Below are positions 8,457-16,249 of a stretch of 20,237 bases of DNA, piece by piece; the first letter of the stretch is position 1, and each line of letters starts with the position of its first letter. The DNA lies in the IMG/VR virus record IMGVR_UViG_3300025133_000752, positions 1-20,237 of that record; one strand, given 5' to 3'. The stretch is from a virus. A program made the translations under genes and the position numbers. Under the pieces are notes generated by a model, which was given only the letters and a program-made list of their open reading frames with translations, did not search any database and was not told the origin of the DNA.

Positions 8457-9728
8457 ATGAGTAGAAATAAAATAAATAAATACAAGAAACCTCAACAAGC
8501 TAAAGCTAAAAATGGCAAGGTTCACGTTGTTAATTTTTCATCTTATACTAAACCTGAAGTTAAAGAGGTTTACAGTAGGGATTGGATTGAATATGGGGAG
8601 GATAATAATTATTTTCAATATCTTATAAATAGATATAACGGTTCACCTACGAATAACGCAGCTATTAATGGGATTGCCGATATGATTTATGGTAAAGGAT
8701 TAGATGCTGTTGATGGAGAAAATAATAAGGCTCAATACGATGAAATGAATGAGTTATTCTCTAAGAAATGCTTAAAGAGTGTTTGTTATGATTATAAGAT
8801 GATGGGTAATGCTGCGTTTCAAGTTATCTATTCAAAAGATAGAAGTAGAATTGCTCAAGTAGAGCATATTCCAATTCAAACATTAAGAGCTGAGAAAGCT
8901 GATGCTAATGGTAATATTAAAGCATATTACTATTCTAATGATTGGTCTAAAGTTAGTTCATCTAAAAAAAATGTTAAAAGAATCTCTGCATTCGGATTTT
9001 CAAAGGATAATATTGAGATAGTTTATATTAAACCTTATAAAGCAGGGTTTTTCTATTATTCTCCTGTTGATTATCAAGGGGGGTTACAATACGCTGAATT
9101 AGAGGAAGAAATTGCAAATTACCATATTAATAATATACAAAACGGACTTGCTCCAAGTATGTTGATTAACTTTAATAATGGAGTGCCTAATGAAGAGGAA
9201 AGAACGATGATAGAGCAAAGAATATACGACAAGTTTAGTGGTAGTTCAAATGCAGGTAGATTTATATTAGCATTTAATGATTCTAAAGAGTTATCAGCAA
9301 GTATAGAACCTGTTCAATTAAGTGATGCTCACCAACAGTATCAGTTCTTATCAGACGAGAGTATGAAGAAGGTTATGGTTTCCCATAGAATTGTATCACC
9401 AATGCTTGTTGGAATTAAAGATTCTTCAGGACTTGGAAATAATGCTGAGGAATTACAGACAGCTTCTGTTCTTATGGATAATACAGTTGTTCGACCATTG
9501 CAAGTTACAATACTTGATGAAATAGAGGAAATCCTTAAATTTAATGGCATCGAATTAGACATCTATTTTAAGACGTTACAGCCACTTGAATTTACCGACT
9601 TAACAAATGCTATTAGTGAGGCAGAGATAGAGAAGGAAACAGGTGTTAAAAAGGATTCTGGAGTAGGTTCAGAATCTTCAGGTGATGAAGAAATATCAGA
9701 AGAGGTAGATAAAAATTTAAAAGAATAA
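8457..9728 (+). CDS. Portal protein
   Basis: This 423-aa protein has the layout of a phage portal, the dodecameric ring at the capsid vertex through which DNA is packaged and ejected. The N-terminal region has YSRDWIEYGEDNNYFQYL and TNNAAINGIADMIYGKGL (about 39-82), a conserved portal feature. A middle wing region (about 110-200) includes KMMGNAAFQVIY and VEHIPIQTLR. Helical segments around 290-350 include MKKVMVSHRIVSPMLVGI and NAEELQTASVLMDN. The C-terminus is acidic and probably disordered (about 385-423). It is followed after 4 bases by the probable connector fusion. I cannot tell which portal subfamily it belongs to, but the call itself is firm. Confidence 0.85.
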   Translation: MSRNKINKYKKPQQAKAKNGKVHVVNFSSYTKPEVKEVYSRDWIEYGEDNNYFQYLINRYNGSPTNNAAINGIADMIYGKGLDAVDGENNKAQYDEMNELFSKKCLKSVCYDYKMMGNAAFQVIYSKDRSRIAQVEHIPIQTLRAEKADANGNIKAYYYSNDWSKVSSSKKNVKRISAFGFSKDNIEIVYIKPYKAGFFYYSPVDYQGGLQYAELEEEIANYHINNIQNGLAPSMLINFNNGVPNEEERTMIEQRIYDKFSGSSNAGRFILAFNDSKELSASIEPVQLSDAHQQYQFLSDESMKKVMVSHRIVSPMLVGIKDSSGLGNNAEELQTASVLMDNTVVRPLQVTILDEIEEILKFNGIELDIYFKTLQPLEFTDLTNAISEAEIEKETGVKKDSGVGSESSGDEEISEEVDKNLKE

Positions 9729-9732
9729 CGTA

Positions 9733-11052
9733 ATGGCTAAAAACACACAAGTTTCTATAATAAATGCCAATAATAAAACGTATAGTGATGGCACAGTAAT
9801 ACCAAGAGTTCAAAGTACGGCTGATTTCGCTAATATAACTACAGGTGCGTGGTGTTATTATGGTGACGATGCAACTAAAGGTAAACTTTATAACTGGTAC
9901 GCTATTGCTGGTGTTTATAATAGTGCCTCATTAAATAATCCTGCCCTAAGAAAGAGTTTCGCTTCTGATGGATGGAGAGTTCCTGATAACTCAGATATTG
10001 ATGATATGATTACTTATTTGATAGCTGAAGGTTATAATTGGGATGGTAGTACATCTACTAATATGATTGGTAAATCGTTAGCTTCAACAGATTTATGGTC
10101 TGCTGCCTCAAGTAATTATGATGATATTGTTGGGCGTAATCCAAATTTAAATAACTCAACAGGGTTCGATGGTAAGCCTCTTGGATTTTTTCAAGCTTTA
10201 ACACAATCCTTTGTTAGTCGTACTGATGTTGGTGCGTGGTGGACTATAGAGAATACTTATGAAACTAATGTAGGGGTAGGTACAGAGCTTAGAGCTTGGA
10301 GTTATAATTTATTCTCTTCAAGAAGTTATCTTGGACAATACTCAGCAGCATTAAACACTGGGTATAGTGTTAGGCTTATAAAAGATGTTGAGGATTCAGG
10401 ACTTACAAGTAGAGAATTTAGTTTTAGTGGAACTCCTAACTACCTTGAAACGTGGGATACTGAAGATGAAGAAAGTGAGAATGGAGAGAATAATAATAAT
10501 GGTGGAGGTAATAATAATAATAGTGGAGGAAGTAATAATGCTTCAACTAATGCTAAAGCGTTATTTATAAAGAGAGCTGATTTAGTAAAGAGTACAGCTA
10601 TGTCAGGAAGTGTAGATACGGATAAGTTTATTCAATTTATTGAACTGGCACAAGAAATTCACTTACAGAATTATTTAGGCACAGATTTATATAATAAAAT
10701 AAGTGATGAAATTATAGCAGGTACTTTAAGTGGGGATTATTTAGATTTAGTAAATAATTATATTCAACCTATGTTGATTCATTTCTCTATGGCAGAATAC
10801 TTACCTTTTGCTTCATATACGATAGCGAATGGAGGAGTTTACCATCATCAATCAGATAATTCAACGTTAGTTAGTAAGGAAGAAATAGATTTCTTAGTTC
10901 AAAAAGAGAGAGATTACGCTAATTATTATACGAATAGGTTTATAGATTTTATGGGGAGTAATGCCTCTAATTTATTTCCTGAGTATTATACTAATTCAAA
11001 TGAAGATATTAACCCTGATAAAGATACTATATTTCACGGATGGAATTTATAA
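9733..11052 (+). CDS. C-type-lectin-like domain fused to a probable head-tail connector
   Basis: This 439-aa protein has two parts. Residues about 10-218 match the Fibrobacter-succinogenes-type paralogous domain, a C-type-lectin / formylglycine-enzyme-like fold: YSDGTVIPRV, TTGAWCYYGDD, GKLYNWYAI, DGWRVPDNSDI, GAWWTIE and the closing GYSVRLIKD. An acidic then Asn/Gly/Ser-rich linker spans about 240-272. Residues 273-439 look like a complete small helical protein (LFIKRADLVKSTAMSG, LAQEIHLQNYLGTDLYNKI, YIQPMLIHFSMAEYLPF, FPEYY) of the DUF6712-like / gp6-like connector type usually found beside the portal, which is exactly where this gene lies. The fusion would hang a binding domain from the neck. 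The lectin-like assignment is firmer than the connector assignment. No reverse transcriptase or template repeat is visible, so diversification is not supported. Confidence 0.75.
   Translation: MAKNTQVSIINANNKTYSDGTVIPRVQSTADFANITTGAWCYYGDDATKGKLYNWYAIAGVYNSASLNNPALRKSFASDGWRVPDNSDIDDMITYLIAEGYNWDGSTSTNMIGKSLASTDLWSAASSNYDDIVGRNPNLNNSTGFDGKPLGFFQALTQSFVSRTDVGAWWTIENTYETNVGVGTELRAWSYNLFSSRSYLGQYSAALNTGYSVRLIKDVEDSGLTSREFSFSGTPNYLETWDTEDEESENGENNNNGGGNNNNSGGSNNASTNAKALFIKRADLVKSTAMSGSVDTDKFIQFIELAQEIHLQNYLGTDLYNKISDEIIAGTLSGDYLDLVNNYIQPMLIHFSMAEYLPFASYTIANGGVYHHQSDNSTLVSKEEIDFLVQKERDYANYYTNRFIDFMGSNASNLFPEYYTNSNEDINPDKDTIFHGWNL
10480..10548 (+). repeat. AAT/GGN triplet repeat encoding the Asn/Gly linker
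   Basis: In-frame runs of AAT and GGT/GGA/AGT triplets encode the flexible segment around NNNNGGGNNNNSGGSNN. It separates the lectin-like domain from the C-terminal connector-like domain. Such simple repeats can slip in multiples of three and can act as recombination hinges. Confidence 0.8.
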
Positions 11053-11159
11053 AGAAAGAATATAAACCAAAAGCAGTTAATTTAAAGAAATTACAAATAT
11101 ATTTAAGCAAAACAAAAGATGGCAAACAATATAGATTGGGGTCAAGGAATAATAAATAA
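11040..11159 (+). CDS. Possible small overlapping lysine-rich ORF
   Basis: This 39-aa ORF (starts MEFIKKEYKPKAVNLKK) begins 13 bases inside the end of the lectin-connector gene and ends 41 bases inside the next gene in another frame. It fills an otherwise empty 66-base gap. The 5' overlap resembles the coupling seen at the tape measure gene. The long 3' overlap and unremarkable composition argue against it. I do not recognise it, and codon-level conservation in relatives would be needed to accept it. Confidence 0.35.
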   Translation: MEFIKKEYKPKAVNLKKLQIYLSKTKDGKQYRLGSRNNK

Positions 11160-11343
11160 CACTATTAATTGGGGTTTAGGCGCAGTTAATAATGTATTAT
11201 CTTGGGGTATATCTCATAAAGAGGAAAATAGCCGTAGTGGCGAAACAGAAATATACGGATTAAGTGAACTACAACGACAGTTTAAATTAAGAGTAGAGGC
11301 TGACGGTGGTATTGTTGAATCTATTAGATGCGTTAAATTATAA
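11119..11343 (+). CDS. Small protein with NxxxWG repeats
   Basis: This 74-aa protein starts with three near-repeats of 10-11 residues: NNIDWGQGII, NNTINWGLGAV and NNVLSWGISH (about residues 3-33). A polar segment with GETEIYG and a C-terminus of ADGGIVESIRCVKL follow. The regular N-N-x-x-x-W-G pattern suggests short stacked beta turns. I recall similar small proteins beside connector and fibre genes in Bacteroidetes phages but no established function. It lies between the lectin-connector fusion and the first fibre-like gene (25-base gap), so a minor fibre, adaptor or neck component is a reasonable inference. Confidence 0.65.
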   Translation: MANNIDWGQGIINNTINWGLGAVNNVLSWGISHKEENSRSGETEIYGLSELQRQFKLRVEADGGIVESIRCVKL

Positions 11344-11368
11344 TAACAATAATAAAAAAATATAAACA

Positions 11369-13411
11369 ATGGCAACACCAAGTTTAGCAATGATACCTTC
11401 GGGTTATAAAGAAGAAAAATTATATAGCTTTTTACCTGTACCAAGCTATTCAGAAGAATTAGTTACTAATGGAGATTTTGCTACTGATAGTGATTGGAAT
11501 AAATATGGTAGCTTTACAATAAGTGGAGGTGTGGCAAGTGCATCATCTAATGGCGCATTAACACAAGCCTCAATATTTCAGTCTAACAAAAGATATACTG
11601 TAAGTTTTGATTTAATATCAAACGGTCAGCAATTTAATTTGTGGGTAAATGGTACTCAATTAGTGTTTGCATCATCATTAAATAGTGGTAGTTACACTTA
11701 TGATGTTTTGGCGACAATTTCGGGGTCTTTATATTTTGAGGCTACAAGTTCTTTTATAGGCTCAATTGACAACGTATCAGTAAAAGAAGTGCTTGTATCT
11801 GATGGTGATTTTACATTTTCAAGAGGTTCTAATGCAACGAGAGTAAATAAAGATGGTTTAATTGAATCAATGCCTTTAGATTATGGTAGCGAGTTGATTA
11901 CTAATGGTGGATTTGACACCAATAATGATTGGAATAATACAAATGCATCAGTTACTAATGGAGTAGCCTCTTTTAATGCTGTTAGTGGTCAAGAAAGTGC
12001 TCTTTTTCAACAAAATGTTGCTACTTCAATTCCAAGTGGAACACTACACGCTTTTACTTACACTGTTATATCTAATAATCTGCAAGGTAGTGGTGCTTTT
12101 TATGTTGGATATAAGACAGTTAATGAGTGTATTCAAGAATCGGGAATACCTACGACAGTTGGAACACACACTATTTATAATAACTCAATAGGCACAGGTA
12201 CAGGTTTTTCTTTACATACGTCTGTTGGTTTTAATAGTGGAAGTTTAGTTATCGACAACATCTCTGTTAAAGAAGTAACAGGAGGCTACAATAAGCCACG
12301 TTTAGATTATTCTGATAGTTCTTGCCCAAGCTTGTTATTAGAGCCACAGAGAACGAATTTACTTACTTATTCAGAAGATTTTGTTAATTCTTATTGGACT
12401 AAAAGTGGTTCAAGTGTAGTTAGTGGAGTTGTGTCGCCCGATGGAACGAACAATGCTTTTAAGTTAGTTAACAATTCAAGTAATGGATTGCATAGTTTAA
12501 TAGGTTCAAATGTTTCTTCTTCTAATACTGACTATTCATTAAGTTTATTTGTAAAAGCAGAAGAAATAAATAAAATCGGGGTTAGGGATGCTATTACAGG
12601 ACTTTATTTAACTTACGATATAAGTACTGACACAGTTATTGAAAGTAATGTAGCGAGTTATAATATTTCTAAACTTACAAACGGATGGAATAGAGTGAGT
12701 ATAGTATTTCAAGGCTCGGGGTCAGCGATAATACAACCAAAGATTTATTTATTAAACGACTCTTATGTTTCGGGTAATCCTCAAACTTATTCTTATACAG
12801 GAAATGGTACGGATGGATTATACATTTGGGGCGCACAATTAGAAGAAGGAAGTTATAGCACAAGTCTAATAAAAACTAACGGAAGTTCAGCCACTCGTCT
12901 TCAAGATGAATGTGATGACGCAGGTGATAGTTCTACTTTTAATAGTGAAGAGGGTGTTTTGTTTGCAGAGATAAGTGCTTTGGCTGATGATGGAACTTAC
13001 AGATTAATGTCTATTGAAGATGCTTCTAATAGTTTTATTTATTTAGGGTATAAAGATACTTCTAATGTAGTTAGAGCAAGAATGGAAGTAGGAGGCGTTA
13101 CTTCTTTTAATATGGAGTATGTTTTATCAGATGAAACAGAATTTAATAAAGTTGCTGTTAAGTGGAAAGTTAATGATTTTGCTTTATGGGTTAATGGTGT
13201 AGAGGTTGAAACAGATACAAGTGGAGGTAGTTTTAATACTGATACATTAAATAAATTATCTTTTAATAGAAATTCAAGTAGTAGTTTCTTAGGAAAAACA
13301 AAAGACCTAAGAGTTTACAATACAGCACTAACAGATTTAGAATTAGAAGGAATTAGCTCTTGGGAATCATTTATAGCAATGGCTAACGGACAAAATTATA
13401 CAATAAAATAA
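11369..13411 (+). CDS. Fibre-like protein with tandem jelly-roll carbohydrate-binding modules
   Basis: This 680-aa protein is Ser/Asn/Gly-rich. Two related modules, about 29-145 (EELVTNGDF to IDNVSVKEV) and 174-306 (SELITNGGF to IDNISVKEVTGG), look like CBM4/9-type jelly rolls. Between and after them are DFTFSRGSNATRVNKDGLIE (about 147-166) and the phage-fibre signature LLLEPQRTNLLTYSEDF. A third module runs from about 339 to 516. The C-terminal part (about 525-680) resembles a concanavalin/LamG domain and is shared with the next gene. The expected role is binding host surface glycans from the virion. Its stop and the next start are 3 bases apart. The order after the connector could place it as a head, neck or tail appendage. 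Confidence 0.75.
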   Translation: MATPSLAMIPSGYKEEKLYSFLPVPSYSEELVTNGDFATDSDWNKYGSFTISGGVASASSNGALTQASIFQSNKRYTVSFDLISNGQQFNLWVNGTQLVFASSLNSGSYTYDVLATISGSLYFEATSSFIGSIDNVSVKEVLVSDGDFTFSRGSNATRVNKDGLIESMPLDYGSELITNGGFDTNNDWNNTNASVTNGVASFNAVSGQESALFQQNVATSIPSGTLHAFTYTVISNNLQGSGAFYVGYKTVNECIQESGIPTTVGTHTIYNNSIGTGTGFSLHTSVGFNSGSLVIDNISVKEVTGGYNKPRLDYSDSSCPSLLLEPQRTNLLTYSEDFVNSYWTKSGSSVVSGVVSPDGTNNAFKLVNNSSNGLHSLIGSNVSSSNTDYSLSLFVKAEEINKIGVRDAITGLYLTYDISTDTVIESNVASYNISKLTNGWNRVSIVFQGSGSAIIQPKIYLLNDSYVSGNPQTYSYTGNGTDGLYIWGAQLEEGSYSTSLIKTNGSSATRLQDECDDAGDSSTFNSEEGVLFAEISALADDGTYRLMSIEDASNSFIYLGYKDTSNVVRARMEVGGVTSFNMEYVLSDETEFNKVAVKWKVNDFALWVNGVEVETDTSGGSFNTDTLNKLSFNRNSSSSFLGKTKDLRVYNTALTDLELEGISSWESFIAMANGQNYTIK

Positions 13412-13414
13412 GAT

Positions 13415-14590
13415 ATGGCAAATACAATAAAATTTGGAAATGGGAATTGGGCAACAAAAGAAGGCTCGACCTTAGCTTATAACGATGAAAATGAAAACTT
13501 CAAACCTTTACCATTTGACTTCAGTAGAGCGAGTAACGCTACTGTTGTAAATAAAGAGGGTTTAATTGAAACTGTTAGTAATGGTGTTCCAAGAATAGAT
13601 TATTTAGATAATACTAAAGGTGCTTTATTATTGGAGAAGACAGCCACAAATAAAGTGTTATATAGTAATGATTTAACACAATGGGCAAATATAGGTCCAT
13701 CTACAACTGTAACTAATGAAGGTGTATCTATTGTTAAAAATAATACTTCTTCAAGAGTTCAGATGACAGGTTCAAGTTCTAGTTCATTTTTATCGGGGAG
13801 TGTTTTCTGTATGGCAGGTACAAATCATACATTTTCATTTTGGGCAAAAGGTGAAACAGCAGGACTAACATTTGGAGTAACTTATTCGGGAGGTTCAGCA
13901 CCATCGTATGTAACTAAGACAATAGCATCAGATTCAGACGAATGGGTTAAGTACGAAGCAAGTTTTTATTCACCAGGTTATCTTACAGTTTATTATACAT
14001 TTTATAATTTGCAAAATATGGATTCTGTTGATTTCTATGTAGATGGTGTACAATTTGAGCAAGTTACTACCTTAGATGATTCATCAACCTCTTTAATTGA
14101 AACGAGTGGTTCAGCAGTTTCGAGAGTTGCAGATGAATGTAGTGGAGCAGGTAATGAGCAAGTAATAAATTCAACAGAGGGTGTGCTTTATTTTGAGGCT
14201 AAAGCTTTAGCTGACGATGGAACTAATAGGTCAATATCTATTTCAGATGGTACGTCTAGTAATAAAATAACCCTAAAATTTGATAACACTTCCAATCAAA
14301 TAGAGTATGATGTTATTGTAGGTAGTGTTGTTCAAGTAGGAATTGATAGAACAATAACCGATACAACAAACTATAACAAGATAGCTTGTAAATGGGAACT
14401 CAATTCTTTTTCATTATGGGTTAATGGTGTTGAAATAGGAACTGATTCTAGTGGTAGTACCCCAATAGGATTATCAGAACTAGCATTTGACAATGGTAAT
14501 GGGGGTAGTGCTTTCTACGGTAAATGTAAAGACCTAAGAGTTTATGATGTAGCTTTAACAGACCAAGAATTAGCAGATTTAACAAGTTAA
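13415..14590 (+). CDS. Second fibre-like protein, shorter paralogue
   Basis: This 391-aa protein is a shorter relative of the preceding fibre. It lacks the two N-terminal modules but keeps FDFSRASNATVVNKEGLIE (about 34-52), RIDYLDNTKGALLLEKTATN (about 60-79), one jelly-roll-like module (about 85-235) and the concanavalin/LamG-like C-terminal domain (about 250-391: EGVLYFEAKALADDGTN, FSLWVNGVEIGTDSSG, GKCKDLRVYDVALTDQELADL). The C-terminal ends of the two genes are also similar at DNA level (both contain AAAGACCTAAGAGTTTA), which indicates duplication. The likely role is a surface-glycan-binding appendage. Whether both fibres sit in one particle is not visible from sequence. Confidence 0.75.
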   Translation: MANTIKFGNGNWATKEGSTLAYNDENENFKPLPFDFSRASNATVVNKEGLIETVSNGVPRIDYLDNTKGALLLEKTATNKVLYSNDLTQWANIGPSTTVTNEGVSIVKNNTSSRVQMTGSSSSSFLSGSVFCMAGTNHTFSFWAKGETAGLTFGVTYSGGSAPSYVTKTIASDSDEWVKYEASFYSPGYLTVYYTFYNLQNMDSVDFYVDGVQFEQVTTLDDSSTSLIETSGSAVSRVADECSGAGNEQVINSTEGVLYFEAKALADDGTNRSISISDGTSSNKITLKFDNTSNQIEYDVIVGSVVQVGIDRTITDTTNYNKIACKWELNSFSLWVNGVEIGTDSSGSTPIGLSELAFDNGNGGSAFYGKCKDLRVYDVALTDQELADLTS

Positions 14591-14642
14591 GAGTAATAAT
14601 TACACCTATAATAATAATAAGAGTAAATAAAAAATAATAGAT

Positions 14643-14939
14643 ATGATTTATAAAAAATACGAGTTTAACGACCAAGAACAAGTAGAAGAAAAATTAGAGG
14701 CATTTTTTGATTTAGACGAAGATGGCAACAAGGTTCAAAATATTAAAGCGCATTTTATCAAATTGGGTAAGTTTGTACTTGAACAAGGCGAATACGATGA
14801 GCAAGGTGAAGAAATTACAGCACCTATTTTATCCGAAGGGTTTGCCATTGATGTTATGTGGAAAGAATTAGATGAAAGTCCTTATGGATGGAAGTCTTAT
14901 GAAGTAGAGCCAGAGAATCCTAAGCATAAAATATTTTAA
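14643..14939 (+). CDS. Small acidic protein downstream of the fibres
   Basis: This 98-aa acidic protein begins MIYKKYEFNDQEQVEEKLEAFF and has a C-terminal half with EGFAIDVMWKELDESPYGWKSY and EVEPENPKHKIF. The DVxW...W.xY.V.P..P.H pattern is one I associate with small proteins following fibre genes in phages of this host group, with no known function. It lies 52 bases after the second fibre gene and 4 bases before the holin candidate, so it could be a fibre assembly or attachment factor. No membrane segment or catalytic motif is visible. Confidence 0.65.
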   Translation: MIYKKYEFNDQEQVEEKLEAFFDLDEDGNKVQNIKAHFIKLGKFVLEQGEYDEQGEEITAPILSEGFAIDVMWKELDESPYGWKSYEVEPENPKHKIF

Positions 14940-14943
14940 TAAT

Positions 14944-15126
14944 ATGAGAAATTACATAGATAAATTACTTAATATAGCTATCAGTAAGAAATTAACGGTT
15001 TTCTTAGTTGGTACTATATTTATCTCAATTAATAAATTAGACGGTGACCAATGGTTAGTATTGTCATCTATTTACGTTGGTACGCAAGGAATAATTGACT
15101 TAACAAAAGAATACTTTAAAAAATAA
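14944..15126 (+). CDS. Two-helix holin candidate
   Basis: This 60-aa protein has two predicted membrane helices (about 17-32, LTVFLVGTIFISIN, and about 36-52, WLVLSSIYVGTQGII), a positively charged N-terminus and a basic end (KEYFKK). That matches small phage holins, which form holes in the inner membrane to time lysis. It sits 4 bases after the preceding gene and just before an XhlA-like protein and the endolysin. Holins share little sequence, so the call rests on topology and position. Confidence 0.65.
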   Translation: MRNYIDKLLNIAISKKLTVFLVGTIFISINKLDGDQWLVLSSIYVGTQGIIDLTKEYFKK

Positions 15127-15160
15127 TAATAATAATAATTGCTAAAAATTATAGAAAAAG

Positions 15161-15454
15161 ATGACACAACAAGACCGAGAGGAGTTCATTTTATTAAAAG
15201 TTGATGTTGAGAATATAAAGGAGAATGTAAAGGAAACTAAAGAAGTTGTAGATAAATTCTACAAATCTATGACAAAAATCGAATCTAAGTTATTTAATGA
15301 TGGTGATACGGGTGAGGAGGGTTATATATCAATAACTAAAAGAAATGCTTATAAGATTAATAGATTAGAGAATGTTAAGAGGGCTTTCTTAGCTTTATTA
15401 TTTACAATAGGTGGGGTAATAGGTTGGTTAGCTAAACAAATATTAAGTAAATGA
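15161..15454 (+). CDS. XhlA-like membrane-anchored coiled-coil protein
   Basis: This 97-aa protein has an N-terminal coiled coil (about 5-45, with LLKVDVENIKENVKETKEVV), a polar middle and one C-terminal membrane helix (about 74-91, AFLALLFTIGGVIGWLA) followed by a short basic tail. This is the layout of the XhlA/hemolysin family that works with a second small membrane protein in PBSX-type lysis cassettes. It lies between the two-helix holin candidate and the endolysin, which supports a lysis role. It could also be an antiholin or holin on its own. Confidence 0.65.
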   Translation: MTQQDREEFILLKVDVENIKENVKETKEVVDKFYKSMTKIESKLFNDGDTGEEGYISITKRNAYKINRLENVKRAFLALLFTIGGVIGWLAKQILSK

Positions 15455-15464
15455 ATTATCCCTC

Positions 15465-15494
15465 TTCAATTCAATACCCTTCAATTCAATACCC
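15465..15494 (+). repeat. Two perfect tandem copies of a 15-base unit
   Basis: The unit TTCAATTCAATACCC occurs twice in a row (15465-15479 and 15480-15494), in the 58-base gap before the endolysin. The unit itself contains two TTCAA steps. It may be slippage-derived or a leader element affecting endolysin expression. Confidence 0.9.
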
Positions 15495-15512
15495 CTATTT
15501 TATATAAAATAT

Positions 15513-15866
15513 ATGGTTAATTTTAAAATAAATGAGTTTGATAGTCCAGATAAAAAAGGTAGTGGTACTAATATGTGCCCTACCTTTCTATCTATGATTG
15601 ATGAAGCTCGTAGTATAGCAGAAGTGCCATTTATAATAACAAGTGGATATAGAACTAAGTCGCATAATAAAAGTGTCGGAGGAGTTATTAATTCAAGTCA
15701 TATTAAAGGTTTAGCGTGTGATATTAAGTGTACGAATAGTAGGCATCGTTTTTTAATAATTAGTGCCTTACGAGATGTAGGGTTTACTCGTATAGGTATT
15801 GCTAAAACATTTATTCATTGCGATTCTGATACAGAAAAGAGTCAGAATGTGTATTGGGTATATTAA
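15513..15866 (+). CDS. Endolysin, peptidase M15A family
   Basis: This 117-aa protein carries the M15A (D-Ala-D-Ala carboxypeptidase / L-Ala-D-Glu endopeptidase-like) pattern. It has SGYRTKSHNKSVGG (44-57), the zinc-binding SSHIKGLACDI (H63, D70) and the C-terminal FIHCD (H102, with D104 near the active site). The length is typical of a single-domain phage enzyme. It would cut peptidoglycan cross-links at lysis. No signal peptide or cell-wall-binding domain is present, so it should need the holin genes immediately upstream to reach the cell wall. It is the last late gene before the long intergenic region. The exact bond cut cannot be read from the sequence. Confidence 0.88.
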   Translation: MVNFKINEFDSPDKKGSGTNMCPTFLSMIDEARSIAEVPFIITSGYRTKSHNKSVGGVINSSHIKGLACDIKCTNSRHRFLIISALRDVGFTRIGIAKTFIHCDSDTEKSQNVYWVY

Positions 15867-15941
15867 TTGTCTATAACTTTGTAGATAACTATTTTTAATA
15901 GGGTATTGACTTTCGCATTATTTAATCCGAACTTTGCACTA

Positions 15942-16199
15942 TAGGTAGAGAAGATATATAGTATAAGTATACATATTGTTTATGCCTGTTTACTTAGTAT
16001 ATTAAGATATAAATCTTGTATTGTTTATGCTAAAAGAAAAAAATACGATATAATGTTTGCATTGCGCAACATATTATGTTATATTTATTCTATAGAAATA
16101 GATACTGTTTTTATTTTTATTATATGTTTTTTTAATCTCTAATTTGTTAGTTTTAAGGCAGTAGGATATTTAACTTAAACGTTCTACTGCTTTTTTTTT
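15942..16199 (+). ncRNA. Possible small non-coding RNA in the late/early gap
   Basis: A promoter-like ATTG-N20-GAACTTTG (15905-15936) lies upstream and a clear terminator (16155-16199) downstream, with no ORF between. That would give a transcript of about 250 nt containing the 12-base direct repeats and the 16050-16077 hairpin. The -7 element departs from consensus at its first base, so the 5' end is uncertain. The terminator could instead simply end read-through from the late genes. Confidence 0.3.
16155..16199 (+). terminator. Rho-independent terminator before the early operon
   Basis: GCAGTAG (16158-16164) pairs with CTACTGC (16184-16190). The stem can be extended outward by AAG/TTT and inward by G-U pairs, and it is followed by nine T. 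It separates upstream transcription from the recombination/replication operon. Confidence 0.8.
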
Positions 16200-16217
16200 A
16201 TTTTTTTACACAAACTA

Positions 16218-16249
16218 CTTGACTACTTAAACAATATTTGTTATATTTG
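16218..16249 (+). promoter_or_regulatory. Bacteroidetes-type promoter for the early operon
   Basis: CTTG (16218-16221; consensus TTTG), a 20-base spacer, then TATATTTG (16242-16249), a perfect match to the TAnnTTTG -7 element of the Bacteroidetes primary sigma factor. Transcription would start near 16256, about 20 bases before the first early gene. It lies just after a terminator, as expected for an independent operon. Confidence 0.75.

Noticed and set aside
10240-10386. DGR variable region at the end of the C-type-lectin-like domain
   Set aside because: The domain type is a known DGR target, but no reverse transcriptase, near-identical template repeat or AAY-rich codon pattern is present here.
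10385-10570. Alternative-frame ORF over the Asn/Gly linker
   Set aside because: Translation of a triplet repeat in another frame gives low-complexity Ile/Val/Met/Glu sequence; the main frame has clear domains on both sides.
12675-12863. Minus-strand ORF inside the first fibre gene
   Set aside because: No homology-like features, and it lies within a well-supported + strand gene.
15122-15139. AAT repeat as a microsatellite of interest
   Set aside because: It begins at the stop of the preceding gene, and tandem TAA triplets are frequent after stops in this AT-rich genome.
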